A stretch of 64,000 nt of DNA, from positions 97,632 to 161,631 of the forward strand of contig NZ_FOQG01000010.1 of the NCBI RefSeq assembly GCF_900113685.1, given 5' to 3'. Each line of letters opens with the position of its first letter. The first letter of the stretch is position 1. Shown one piece after another: positions 17,860 through 26,422 of the stretch. The translations under genes were made by a program, and so were the position numbers. The notes under the pieces are model-generated. The model made no database searches. It saw only the letters and a program-made list of their open reading frames with translations, and was not told the DNA's origin. Origin of the DNA: Nocardioides psychrotolerans. GTDB lineage: Bacteria > Actinomycetota > Actinomycetes > Propionibacteriales > Nocardioidaceae.

Positions 17860-20802
17860 TCAGCCCGGTCTCGGGGCAGGGACCCAGCGGTCGAGCATCG
17901 CGCCGACGTCGCGCGGGTGCACCGGCTTGGAGAGGTAGTCGTCCATCCCGGCCTCGAGGCAGCGCTGTCGCTCGCCCTCGGTCACGCTCGCGGTCATGGC
18001 GATCACCGGGGTGCGTCGGGTCGTGCCCTCGCGACGACGGATCTCGCGGGTGGCGTCGTAGCCGTCCATCTCCGGCATCTGGCAGTCCATGAGCACGGCT
18101 CCGAATGCGGACCGCCCCAGCGCATCAAGCGCCTCGAGCCCGTTGCCGGCGACGTCGGTGCTGTAGCCGAGCGACTCGAGGATCCCCACCGCGACGAGCT
18201 GGTTGGTGAAGCTGTCCTCGACCACGAGCACGTGGCCCCGTGAGCCGGGAGCCGGACGGACCCTGGTCTGGGGGGCGGCCGGGCGGGGGGCATTGGTGGC
18301 GCTCAGCACCTCCTCCAACGCGGCGGCCAGCCGCACGAGGTGCACCGGCTTGGTCAGCCGGGCGCCGATCCCGACGCGCTGCCCCTCCTCGGCGGTGACG
18401 TCCGAGCCGGAGGTCAGCAACACCATGCCGGGGGCGGCAGAAGGACGTGCGGAGACGAGCGCGGCCAGCTCCAGGCCGCCCATCTCGGGCATGCACAGGT
18501 CCAGCACCACGGCGTCGTACGCCGTGCCCGCAGCCAGCGCCTCGTCCAGGCGCCGCAGCGCCGAGGCGCCGTCCTCGACGGCGTCGGTGAGCATCCCCCA
18601 GGCGCCGAGCTGGTCGCTGAGGATCAGCCGGTTGGTCTGGTTGTCGTCGACGATCAGCACCCGCTGGCCGGCCAGCTCCGTCGCGGGCGGACTGCTGGCG
18701 ACGGCCTCGTGCGCCAGGGCGAGAGGCAGGGTGAACCAGAAGGTGCTGCCCTCCCCGGGGACGCTGTCGACGCCGATGGCGCCGCCCATCGCGGTCACGA
18801 GCTGGCGTGAGATCGCCAACCCCAGCCCGGTCCCGCCGTACTTGCGGGTGGTGGAGGAGTCCGCCTGGGAGAACGGGTCGAAGAGCTGGTGCTGGTCCGC
18901 CGGGTCGATGCCGACGCCTGTGTCGGTCACCTCGAAGCGCACGACCACGCCACCGTCCGTGCTGTCGTCGAGCTGGGCGCGGATGACGACCTCTCCGGAC
19001 GCGGTGAACTTCACGGCGTTGGAGGCCAGGTTGAGCAGCACCTGTCGGATGCGCGACGGGTCACCGCGCAGGCCGGGGGGGAGCTCCGGCGAGGAGTAGG
19101 CGAGGAGCTCGAGGTCCTTCGCGCGAGCCGGCTCGGCCACCAGCTCGGCTGCCTCCTCGACCACCTGCACGAGGTCGAAGTCGAGCGTCTCGAGCTGCAG
19201 CTTGCCGGCCTCGACCTTGGAGAAGTCGAGGATGTCGTTGATCAGGCTCAGCAGCGCCTCGCCCGCACCCCGTACGCCCTCGGCGTACTGCCGCTGGCGC
19301 TCGTCGAGCTCCGTCGTGAGGAGCAGACCGGTGAGGCCGATGACGCCGTTCATGGGGGTGCGGATCTCGTGGCTCATGGTCGCGAGGAACGCCGACTTGG
19401 CGCGCGACCCGGCGAGCGCCGCGTCCCGGGAGACCTCCAGCTCGCTCTCGACGAGCTTGCGTGCGGAGATGTCGGCCAGCGCCACCGCGATGCCGAGGAC
19501 GTCGGGATCGGCGGTCAGGTCGACGAGCCTCGCGCTGATCCAGCGCTCGGCACCCGATGCGGGGTGCACCCGCAGCTCGGCCGTCACCGGCCGTCCGGGC
19601 CTGCGCTGGGCCTCCCGGAAGACGTCGTCGAGGACCCTGAGGTCGGCAGGGTCGATCAGCTCGGTCCAGTGCAGGTCGTCGGGCACGGAGGCGAGGCCGA
19701 TCAGCCGGGCCAGGTGCGGTGAGTGGCGGACGACCGCACCGTCGGCGTCCACGACCAGCACGGCGTCGGAGCTGTTGTCGGTCAGCCGCTCGTAGAGGCG
19801 GCGGTTGCGGCGGACCAGGGCGCGTGCCTGTCGCTCGGAACCGAGCAGCCGGGACGTGCGCACGAACGCCAGCGCCAGCAGCAGCACCGTGCCCGTCGCG
19901 AGCAGGGCCGGGCTGCCACCGTCGCCGCGCGCGGCACTGAGCACCTCGAGCGCCGGGGGGACGAGCAGGGGCACGATCGCGATGCCGAGCCGCCACTGGT
20001 CCCGGCCGGGCTCCTGCTCCTCCTCGTCGACGGGCGCGACGACGATGGTCGGCCGTCGGAACGCCGCCAGCGCCATCAGCAGGCCGCCCACCATCCAACC
20101 GACGTCGAGCACGGCGGAGACCAGGCCCTCGACCGGGAGGAGCAGGTAGCCGAGGTCGGAGGCCAACCAGCACGCCGCACCGACGGCGAAGGACAACCCG
20201 ATCGCCGATCGCGACCGCGGCGTCAGGAGAGCACGGACGACCAGGGCCAGCAGCACCGCGTCGGCGACAGGGTAGGCCGCCCACACGACGCGGGTCGCGG
20301 CAGACACGGAGGTGTCGGCGACGATCGCGATGATCGACACGCTCCAGAAGACCAGCACGCTGACGACGACGATGGTGAGCGCATCGATGATCGCGTCCCC
20401 GTCGACGTGCCGGTCGCCGGTGCGGGTCCGGACCAGGGTGATGACGAAGAGCGCGGCACCCAGGCCGGCATAGCTCGCGAGGTAGGGGATGTCGGCGATC
20501 GAGACGTCGGGCTCCGTGCCGGACCAGGTGATGGCCAACCAGACCAGGTCGCCGATCGCCGACAGCGTCAGGCCGGTGGCGATCAGTGACGGGACGAGAC
20601 GCTCGGCGCGGGGCGCTCGCCAGGCACCGAGCCAGGCGAGCCCGCTCGCTGCCCAGATCGCGAGCAGGTAGGTGCCGTCGCCCACCACGCCCGTGGGGAC
20701 CGCGAGGTGGACGGCGACGACCAGCGCCGTCAGTGCCGCTGCCAGGGCCAGGCGTGGGTCCACCTGGAGCACCTTCACGACCGACTCGACTGCCATGTCC
20801 AC
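17860..20802 (-). CDS. Membrane hybrid histidine kinase with two receiver domains
   Basis: About 980 aa. Residues 1-335 hold about nine hydrophobic segments (MASE-like sensor). A PAS domain follows (~345-455), then HisKA with [18 protein letters not shown] (H478), HATPase ([31 protein letters not shown]) and two receiver domains with phospho-acceptors D768 ([11 protein letters not shown]) and D906 ([11 protein letters not shown]). There is no Hpt or output domain, so it must act through a partner. The start is GTG at 20802 or ATG at 20796. Its stop lies 91 bp upstream of the PKS start on the same strand. A signalling link to that operon is possible but not shown. Confidence 0.85.
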   Translation of the reverse strand: MDMAVESVVKVLQVDPRLALAAALTALVVAVHLAVPTGVVGDGTYLLAIWAASGLAWLGAWRAPRAERLVPSLIATGLTLSAIGDLVWLAITWSGTEPDVSIADIPYLASYAGLGAALFVITLVRTRTGDRHVDGDAIIDALTIVVVSVLVFWSVSIIAIVADTSVSAATRVVWAAYPVADAVLLALVVRALLTPRSRSAIGLSFAVGAACWLASDLGYLLLPVEGLVSAVLDVGWMVGGLLMALAAFRRPTIVVAPVDEEEQEPGRDQWRLGIAIVPLLVPPALEVLSAARGDGGSPALLATGTVLLLALAFVRTSRLLGSERQARALVRRNRRLYERLTDNSSDAVLVVDADGAVVRHSPHLARLIGLASVPDDLHWTELIDPADLRVLDDVFREAQRRPGRPVTAELRVHPASGAERWISARLVDLTADPDVLGIAVALADISARKLVESELEVSRDAALAGSRAKSAFLATMSHEIRTPMNGVIGLTGLLLTTELDERQRQYAEGVRGAGEALLSLINDILDFSKVEAGKLQLETLDFDLVQVVEEAAELVAEPARAKDLELLAYSSPELPPGLRGDPSRIRQVLLNLASNAVKFTASGEVVIRAQLDDSTDGGVVVRFEVTDTGVGIDPADQHQLFDPFSQADSSTTRKYGGTGLGLAISRQLVTAMGGAIGVDSVPGEGSTFWFTLPLALAHEAVASSPPATELAGQRVLIVDDNQTNRLILSDQLGAWGMLTDAVEDGASALRRLDEALAAGTAYDAVVLDLCMPEMGGLELAALVSARPSAAPGMVLLTSGSDVTAEEGQRVGIGARLTKPVHLVRLAAALEEVLSATNAPRPAAPQTRVRPAPGSRGHVLVVEDSFTNQLVAVGILESLGYSTDVAGNGLEALDALGRSAFGAVLMDCQMPEMDGYDATREIRRREGTTRRTPVIAMTASVTEGERQRCLEAGMDDYLSKPVHPRDVGAMLDRWVPAPRPG

Positions 20803-20987
20803 CTATCGCTGCCTGGGTGCAGGGAAGGACCGCCGCCGCCGCGGGACCCCAGGAGGAATCTTGCCATGTCCGTCGGTCCGTCACGCGCGACACCGGAAGC
20901 GATGACAGGCGATCCACAGGTTCACGCTCGGCCCTGCTCAGGTCCCCCCATCAGGATCGGCTCATGACCACGACCCCAACCAGCCCG

Positions 20988-21491
20988 TCAGAGGACGTGC
21001 TGGCCGTACATCTCACCGAGCGGGTCGGAGATCAGCTCGATGCGCGCACCGTCGGGGTCACGGAAGTAGACCGAGACACCGCTGTGGACCTCGTGGTCGA
21101 CCCCGGCCGCGGTGAGGCGGGCGACGAGCTCGTCCCAGCGGGCCGGCTCCACGGAGATGGCCAGGTGGTGCAGGCCCCCGAGCACCTCGGCGTAGGGACC
21201 GACCTCGAGCCCGGGGAAGTCGAAGAACGCCAGCAGGTTGTCGTTGCCGATGTCGAAGAAGAAGTGCGACGACCCCGGGTAGTCGCGGTTGTCGATCAGC
21301 TCGGTGAGCGGGAAGCCCAGCACGTCCTGGTAGAACCGCACCGTCGTCTCGACGTCACGGCTGATCAGTGCCGTGTGGTGCAGCCCGCGCGCAGTCGAGG
21401 CGGGCCGCGACTCCGCCGGTCGCAGGTGGGCCGTGCGGATGCGGTCGCGGGCCGCCTCGATCGCGGCGAGGTCGGGGGTGCTCTCGGTCAT
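20988..21491 (-). CDS. VOC (glyoxalase/dioxygenase) family protein
   Basis: A 167-aa protein with two beta-alpha-beta-beta-beta modules. The expected metal-site residues are in RGLHHTALIS (His), GLHHLAISVE (His) and DGARIELIS (Glu). The family covers extradiol dioxygenases, glyoxalases and related metalloenzymes; the substrate cannot be named. The ATG at 21491 is chosen. The pirin gene, on the same strand, ends 47 bp upstream of it. Confidence 0.75.
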   Translation of the reverse strand: MTESTPDLAAIEAARDRIRTAHLRPAESRPASTARGLHHTALISRDVETTVRFYQDVLGFPLTELIDNRDYPGSSHFFFDIGNDNLLAFFDFPGLEVGPYAEVLGGLHHLAISVEPARWDELVARLTAAGVDHEVHSGVSVYFRDPDGARIELISDPLGEMYGQHVL

Positions 21492-21538
21492 GGGGGTCCT
21501 CGGCTCGTGGGTGACGCGGGAAGTGACGGGGGAGGGGA

Positions 21539-22303
21539 TCAGGCGGCGAGCGTGGCGTGCATCTCCCACACCAGGATCTCCGATGCCTCGGCCGCGGTGA
21601 CGCGTTGGCCACCCGTGGCCGTGAGCCGTACGGCGTCTCCCGCGCCCAGCGCTCCGGCACCCTCGAGCGACACCGCACCGCGGCCGACGAACAGGTGGAG
21701 GAACGGCGACTCGGGCAGCTGCACGCCCTGGCCCGGCTCGAGTCGGGCGACGTGCAGGGCGGCGTACTTGTTGCGGATGCGGATCGCGGAAGCGCCCTCG
21801 TGCTTGGCCATCCCCGAGGCGACGGGCACCAGCGAGCCGCTCATCAGCTCGTGGTCGATCTCGAGCTGCTCGTAGCCGGGCACGATGCCACTCTCGTCGG
21901 GCACGACCCACATCTGCACGAAGTGCACCGGGTCGGTGTGTGTGTCGCCCCCGAGGCGCCAGGAGTCGTTCTTCTCCGAGTGCAGGATGCCGCGGCCGGC
22001 GCTCATGCGCTGGGCCAGGCCGGGGTAGATGATGCCGTGGTGGCCCGCCGAGTCCTGGTGGACCAGCGAGCCCTGCATCACCCACGTGACGATCTCCATG
22101 TCGCGGTGGGGGTGGGTGTCGAAACCGGTGCCGGCAGCGACGATGTCGTCGTTGTTGACCAGCAGCAGCCCGTGGTGGGTGTTGGCGGGGTCGTGATGCT
22201 GGCCGAAGGAGAAGGAGTGCTTCGAGTCGAGCCAGCCGTAGGTGGACGTGGCGCGGTCCTCGCTGCGGCGGACGTCGACCTGGGGGTTCCGCTCGATGGT
22301 CAT
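21539..22303 (-). CDS. Pirin family bicupin
   Basis: A 254-aa protein. The N-terminal cupin carries the pirin metal motif: GFDTHPHRDMEIVTWV, then HSEKN, with His residues and a Glu for Fe2+. Bacterial pirins such as YhhW oxidise quercetin-like flavonols or act as redox-sensitive regulators. The start ATG at 22303 follows a GAGGTGAGGAG ribosome-binding site. It is divergent from a MarR gene, with a shared operator at 22387-22396, so repression by that MarR and induction by an aromatic compound is a fair inference. Confidence 0.88.
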   Translation of the reverse strand: MTIERNPQVDVRRSEDRATSTYGWLDSKHSFSFGQHHDPANTHHGLLLVNNDDIVAAGTGFDTHPHRDMEIVTWVMQGSLVHQDSAGHHGIIYPGLAQRMSAGRGILHSEKNDSWRLGGDTHTDPVHFVQMWVVPDESGIVPGYEQLEIDHELMSGSLVPVASGMAKHEGASAIRIRNKYAALHVARLEPGQGVQLPESPFLHLFVGRGAVSLEGAGALGAGDAVRLTATGGQRVTAAEASEILVWEMHATLAA

Positions 22304-22385
22304 GCTGGTCTCCTCACCTCGCGTGGGCCACCCGATCGGGCCATCCGTTGGGGGACGTGTCACGTTGATGATCGTGCCAACTTAC

Positions 22386-22413
22386 GTGACATGTCAACTA
22401 TTCCCGGTAGGAT
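22386..22413 (+). promoter_or_regulatory. marR promoter with embedded operator
   Basis: GTGACA (22386-22391) and TAGGAT (22408-22413) form a -35/-10 pair with a 16-bp spacer. The ATG follows 6 nt after the -10, so the transcript is leaderless. The perfect palindrome TGACATGTCA (22387-22396) covers the -35, and on the other strand it forms part of a TTGACA box facing the pirin gene. It is a plausible MarR operator controlling both directions. Confidence 0.55.
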
Positions 22414-22419
22414 GGGGTC

Positions 22420-22884
22420 ATGACCACCCAGACGGCCACACGATGGCTCAGTGACACCGAGCAGCAGACCTGGCGCCGGTGGCTGGCGCTCAACGCCCAG
22501 CTCCCGGCACTCCTGCACCGCGAGCTCCAGCGCGACTCGGAGCTCTCGTTGCCGGACTTCGACGTGCTGGTGCAGCTGACCGACGACGACCGTGGTCGCG
22601 TGCGGATCGCCCAGCTCGCCGAAGCACTGCAGTGGGAGCGTAGTCGCCTCTCGCACCACGTGACACGCATGGCGCGTCGGGGCCTGGTCGAGAAGGAGGA
22701 CTGCCTCGACGACGGTCGGGGGTCGTTCGTCGTCCTCACCTCGGCCGGTAGGGCTGCCATCGAGCGCGCCGCGCCCGCCCACGTGCGCACGGTGCGCCGC
22801 GCCTTCTTCGACGCCCTGTCCGACGAGGACGTCGTGCTGCTGGGCGAGATGACCGAGAAGGTGCTGGCCCAGCTGCGCTCGTGA
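22420..22884 (+). CDS. MarR-family transcriptional regulator
   Basis: A 154-aa protein with a winged helix-turn-helix. It has the MarR pattern LPDFDVLVQLTDDDRGRVRIAQLAEALQWERSRLSHHVTRM split over the DNA-reading helices, and a DDGRGSFVVLTSAGRAA wing. It is divergent from the pirin gene with a 116-bp shared promoter region containing TGACATGTCA. It likely represses itself and pirin until a phenolic ligand or oxidant binds. Confidence 0.85.
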   Translation: MTTQTATRWLSDTEQQTWRRWLALNAQLPALLHRELQRDSELSLPDFDVLVQLTDDDRGRVRIAQLAEALQWERSRLSHHVTRMARRGLVEKEDCLDDGRGSFVVLTSAGRAAIERAAPAHVRTVRRAFFDALSDEDVVLLGEMTEKVLAQLRS

Positions 22885-22897
22885 CGAAGCGCCGGCC

Positions 22898-23608
22898 TCA
22901 CGCCGAGGTCGGGGTGGTGAAGAAGAAGGTCGTCAGCGTGTAGCCCGCGTGGTCGAGCAGCGTGGCCAGGGCGGCGTCGGACGGCGGCTGCGTGACCACC
23001 GAGACGCGTGCGCCGCGCCGGGCCGCGGACTGCTCCACCCGGGTCAGCGCGTCGGGCGAGGTCACCGATGTCACCAGCAGCACCGGACCGCCCGGGTCGT
23101 AGACAGGGGGAGCCGGGACGAGCTGGCCCGCGGCGCCCTCGACCGAGATCGACTTGTCCTCGGAGACGACGTTGAGCCCGGTGAAGGGCTCGAGGTCACG
23201 GTGCCACCAGATCTCGGCCGGTTCCAGGCCGAGGTCGAGGGCTGCGTCGAGCCGCTCGCTCTCGAAGCCCGGCACCACGAAGCGGAGCGGCCCGAAGGCG
23301 CTCGCGTGGCGCAGCAGCGCTACGCCCTCGCTCGCCCACTGCTCGGCGGGCTCAACGACCATGTCGTCGACGAGCAGGTAGGGCCCGGGGTTCATCGCGA
23401 CCAGGTAGCCGTGATCACTGCGCACGCTCAACGTGGCGGCGTCGTCGATCAGGTGCGACAGGAAGGCCCGGTGCCTCTCGGTCGCGTCGGCGGCCGCGCG
23501 CCAGAAGCGCGGGGCATGCCCCTCGAGCCGGTCCCGCCTCACGCGCGTCAGCCCGACCGCCCAGTCGAGGTCGGCCTGGGTCAGGGGACGTACGTCGGGA
23601 GCCGTCAC
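22898..23608 (-). CDS. GNAT-like acetyltransferase
   Basis: A 236-aa protein with features of the GNAT fold: VRPLTQADLDWAVGLTRVRR at the N-terminus and LLVDDMVVEPAEQWASEGVALLRHA in the acetyl-CoA region, then a second half reminiscent of a duplicated GNAT domain ending in LDHAGYTLTTFFFTTP. The R/Q-x-x-G-x-G/A loop is not clear, so activity is uncertain. The GTG start at 23608 overlaps the stop of the ketosteroid-isomerase-like gene (GTGA), so the two form an operon. Confidence 0.55.
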   Translation of the reverse strand: MTAPDVRPLTQADLDWAVGLTRVRRDRLEGHAPRFWRAAADATERHRAFLSHLIDDAATLSVRSDHGYLVAMNPGPYLLVDDMVVEPAEQWASEGVALLRHASAFGPLRFVVPGFESERLDAALDLGLEPAEIWWHRDLEPFTGLNVVSEDKSISVEGAAGQLVPAPPVYDPGGPVLLVTSVTSPDALTRVEQSAARRGARVSVVTQPPSDAALATLLDHAGYTLTTFFFTTPTSA

Positions 23609-23982
23609 GCGTCGACGACGAGGTCCTCGTCGGACCAGAACGCGCGCATGCTGGTGATCAGGCCGTCGCCGTCGAACGTCATGACCTCGAGGGGTGCCAT
23701 CTTGAACTTCATGCCACCAGTGTCGGTCACGACCTCGAAGTGGAAGGCAGCGTGTCCCGCACAGACACGCAACGTCACGAGGTTCGTCGTCATCGCGAGA
23801 CCGTCCAGGCCGGCGTAGAAGCCGCCGATCGCCTCGCGTCCCCGCAGCACCTCGCTCCCGACCGGGTCCTCGAGCGTCGCGTCGGGGGCGTAGAGCGCCA
23901 CGATCTCGGTCGACGTGCCGTCTGCCACCAGGTCGAGGTAGCGCTGGACCGTCGAGCGGATGTCTGCGTTGGGGGCGACCAT
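23605..23982 (-). CDS. Steroid delta-isomerase-like SnoaL/NTF2-fold protein
   Basis: A 125-aa cone-shaped NTF2-fold protein. The segment LYAPDATLEDPVGSEVLRG, with D39, matches the catalytic Asp region of ketosteroid isomerase (D40 in Pseudomonas). The late DGDGLITSMRAFWSDED contributes the second acidic site. It probably isomerises delta-5 to delta-4 ketosteroids or a related compound. The ATG at 23982 follows TATAGA by 8 nt. A KstR-like dyad covers the promoter, which supports a steroid link. Confidence 0.75.
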   Translation of the reverse strand: MVAPNADIRSTVQRYLDLVADGTSTEIVALYAPDATLEDPVGSEVLRGREAIGGFYAGLDGLAMTTNLVTLRVCAGHAAFHFEVVTDTGGMKFKMAPLEVMTFDGDGLITSMRAFWSDEDLVVDA

Positions 23983-23992
23983 GGGGCAGTTC

Positions 23993-24006
23993 TATAACAC
24001 GTTCTA
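23993..24006. promoter_or_regulatory. KstR-like operator at the ketosteroid-isomerase promoter
   Basis: TATAACACGTTCTA fits the TNNAACNNGTTNNA consensus of KstR, the TetR-type repressor of cholesterol catabolism in mycobacteria, at every fixed position. It overlaps the minus-strand -10 (TATAGA, 23991-23996), so binding would block transcription. No kstR gene lies in the window. Confidence 0.55.
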
Positions 24007-24020
24007 GTTGGCTGTCACCC

Positions 24021-25076
24021 TCAGGCCAGGTCCGGGTGCGCCCGACCCGCGACCAGCGGCAGGTCGACGTACGTCCGGACCCCGGTGGGGGCGGCCACGA
24101 CATAGGGGATGGAGTTGACGCAGTGCATCGCGGTCACCACGATCCCGGGGTTGCGCACGAGGCCCTCAGCGAGAGTGTCGGGCTGCCAGCCCTTGATCGT
24201 GACGAAGGTGTCGGGGTCGCCTCTCACCTCGACCTCGAAGCGCTCGCCCTCGGCACCGAAGTCCCAGGCAGGCTCGAGGTGCTGCTCACCCATCAGCCAG
24301 TTCACCGCAACGCGTACGACGACCTGGTCGCGCACGACGCCTTCCCAGACGAAGCGCTGGCCGGCGACCCGGCCCGGCTCGATGACGCCGATGGGGGAGT
24401 CGATCGGGGCGGTCGCCACGGCGAGGTCGAGGGTCGAGCGGATCTCGGCGTCGGCGGAGAAGCCGAGCACGTCGAGGCACATCTGCACCGAGCGCGCGAA
24501 GCCGGCCGACAACAGCTCCAGCATCGGTCCGGACCGCGCCTCCTCGGGGGTGCCGCCGAAGCACATGACGTGTCGCACGACGTCGGGGGCGTTGTAGGAG
24601 CGGATGTCGGAGAACTCCTCACCGCGCACGTAGGTGACGGCCGAGGACAGCGAGGAGAACATCAGCGGGTGCAGGTCGGGCACGCCGCCGGGGTTGACCC
24701 CGGTGCCGTGAAGGCTGACGCCGCCCTCGTCACAGGCTGCCTCCAGGAAGGTGCGTTGCCGCTCCCCGGGATAGATCCAGCCGACCGGGGTGACGACGTT
24801 CTTGCCCGAGCGCAGCAGCCGGATGACTTCCTTGGGGTCACCGACCAACGGCGTGTAGACGACGCAGTCGGCGTCCATGGCGAGGACCTCGTCGACGTCG
24901 TTGGTCGCGAGGACCCCGATCGGCTCTCGCCCGATGATCTCGCCCACGTCGACGCCGTTCTTCGCCTCGGAGTGGACGTAGCAACCCACGAGCTCGAGGT
25001 CGGGGTGCAGCAGGACGCCTTCGACGGCGGCCCGACCGACACCCCCGGTGGCCCACTGGATGACGCGAAGGGGCAC
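24021..25076 (-). CDS. DapB-like NAD(P)-dependent amine/amino-acid dehydrogenase family protein
   Basis: A 351-aa protein. The Rossmann start LRVIQWATGGVGRAAVEG and the segments VVYTPLVGDPKEVIRLL, NVVTPVGW and GTGVNPGGVPDLHPL match proteins often annotated as dihydrodipicolinate reductase or 2,4-diaminopentanoate dehydrogenase-like. These are abundant in mycobacteria and steroid-degrading actinobacteria. The substrate is unknown, and it is too long for true DapB. The GTG at 25076 is preceded by AGGAG. The gene lies 38 bp upstream of the ketosteroid-isomerase gene on the same strand. Confidence 0.72.
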   Translation of the reverse strand: MPLRVIQWATGGVGRAAVEGVLLHPDLELVGCYVHSEAKNGVDVGEIIGREPIGVLATNDVDEVLAMDADCVVYTPLVGDPKEVIRLLRSGKNVVTPVGWIYPGERQRTFLEAACDEGGVSLHGTGVNPGGVPDLHPLMFSSLSSAVTYVRGEEFSDIRSYNAPDVVRHVMCFGGTPEEARSGPMLELLSAGFARSVQMCLDVLGFSADAEIRSTLDLAVATAPIDSPIGVIEPGRVAGQRFVWEGVVRDQVVVRVAVNWLMGEQHLEPAWDFGAEGERFEVEVRGDPDTFVTIKGWQPDTLAEGLVRNPGIVVTAMHCVNSIPYVVAAPTGVRTYVDLPLVAGRAHPDLA

Positions 25077-25144
25077 GGGGATCTCCTAGAGCGAGGGGGA
25101 TGTACGAGCGGAGCGAGTACTCCCCACGGACTGCCGAAGTCAGC

Positions 25145-26422
25145 TCACGTCATGACTCCCACGGGGGTGGGCGTGAAGCCCGGGAAGACCGTAGCGGTGG
25201 AGGAGCCGAAACGGGTCGAAACGATCTCGGCGAGCACGCTGCGGTAGTCGGTGGTGACGAGCAGGTCGGCGTCGTCGTCGAGCGTGAGACCGGGCCAGCG
25301 GCCGTGGAAGGCGCCGCCCCTGACTCCGCTGCCGGCGACGAACATGACGTTGCCGTAGCCATGGTCCAGCCCGTAGTTGTCGTTCTCGACCGTGCGCCGT
25401 CCGAACTCGCTGAGCACGAGCAGCGTGACCTTGGACTGCTGCGAGCCGAGGTCGTCCATGAACGCCGCGACCGACGTGGCGAGGTCGTCGGCGTTATGGA
25501 GCATCTGTCCCCACTCCAGCGTGCCGAGCCCGCTGTGCATGTCCCAGTCGCCCTGGTCGACGGTCAGCACCTGGACGCCGACGTCGCCGCGCACGACCCG
25601 GGCCACCGTGGCCAGCGCGCGACCGAGGTCGCTGTTGGGGTAGCGATCCTCGTTGTCGGCCGCGGCCTGGACGGGCCGGAAGTCGGTGATGGCCGAGAAC
25701 GTCGAGCGCATAGCCTTGCCCAGGGGACCCGGGTGGGTGTCCCACAAGGTGTGCAGCGATCGCTTCCGGCCGTCCTGGGAGACCCACTCGTCGTCACCGG
25801 GGATGCGCACGTCGTCGACCGACCCGGCCGACATCACCGGCTCGTCCCCAAAGAGCGCGCCCGGAATGACACCGCCCCCGACGTTGAAGCCCTGGAGCGG
25901 CGAGCCGCCGGCGTCGGTGCCGATGAGCCGGTTGAGCCAGCCCTGGCGGACCGTCGAGCCCGGGTTGGCGTCCTCGACCTCCTCCATGGCGGCGAAGTGC
26001 GAGCGGTTCGGTGCGGGCAGTCCCGTCGCGTGGACGGCGGCGAGGCGGCCGGACTCCCACAGCGGCAGCAGGGGCGCGAGGCTCGGGTGCAGGCCGAACA
26101 TCGCGTCCTTGGCCAGAAGCCGCTCGGCGGGGATCGCGAGGCGCGGCCGGGCCTGGTAGTAGACGGGGTCGCCGTGCGGGACGACCAGCGACAGCCCGTC
26201 GGCGGCCCCGCGCAGCGAGAGCACCACGAGGACGGAGTCGGCGCTGGCTGCGCTGGCCGGCGAGGCCGTGACGACCGCAGAGCCGACCGCGGTCGTCGTG
26301 CCGGCCAGGGCCAGAGCGCCGACGAAGAGGCCGCGTCGCGACACCGAGCGGAACTCGCCGCAGCACGCGTCGTCAGGGCCCGAGGAGGAGGAGCGGGCGA
26401 CGGTAGCGGGCATCGGGGTCAC
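25145..26422 (-). CDS. Tat-exported DUF1501 protein
   Basis: A protein of about 425 aa with a twin-arginine signal (SVSRRGLFVGALALAG) followed by an Ala-rich h-region and SPASAA. The rest matches DUF1501, a sulfatase/phosphatase-superfamily-like fold (LVVLSLRGAADGLSLVVP, TVDQGDWDMHSGLG, LVLSEFGRR, DHGYGNVMFVAG). The GTG at 26422 overlaps the stop of the DUF1800 gene (GTGA); an ATG 9 nt downstream is an alternative. DUF1501 and DUF1800 are a widely conserved exported pair of unknown function. Confidence 0.85.
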   Translation of the reverse strand: MTPMPATVARSSSSGPDDACCGEFRSVSRRGLFVGALALAGTTTAVGSAVVTASPASAASADSVLVVLSLRGAADGLSLVVPHGDPVYYQARPRLAIPAERLLAKDAMFGLHPSLAPLLPLWESGRLAAVHATGLPAPNRSHFAAMEEVEDANPGSTVRQGWLNRLIGTDAGGSPLQGFNVGGGVIPGALFGDEPVMSAGSVDDVRIPGDDEWVSQDGRKRSLHTLWDTHPGPLGKAMRSTFSAITDFRPVQAAADNEDRYPNSDLGRALATVARVVRGDVGVQVLTVDQGDWDMHSGLGTLEWGQMLHNADDLATSVAAFMDDLGSQQSKVTLLVLSEFGRRTVENDNYGLDHGYGNVMFVAGSGVRGGAFHGRWPGLTLDDDADLLVTTDYRSVLAEIVSTRFGSSTATVFPGFTPTPVGVMT

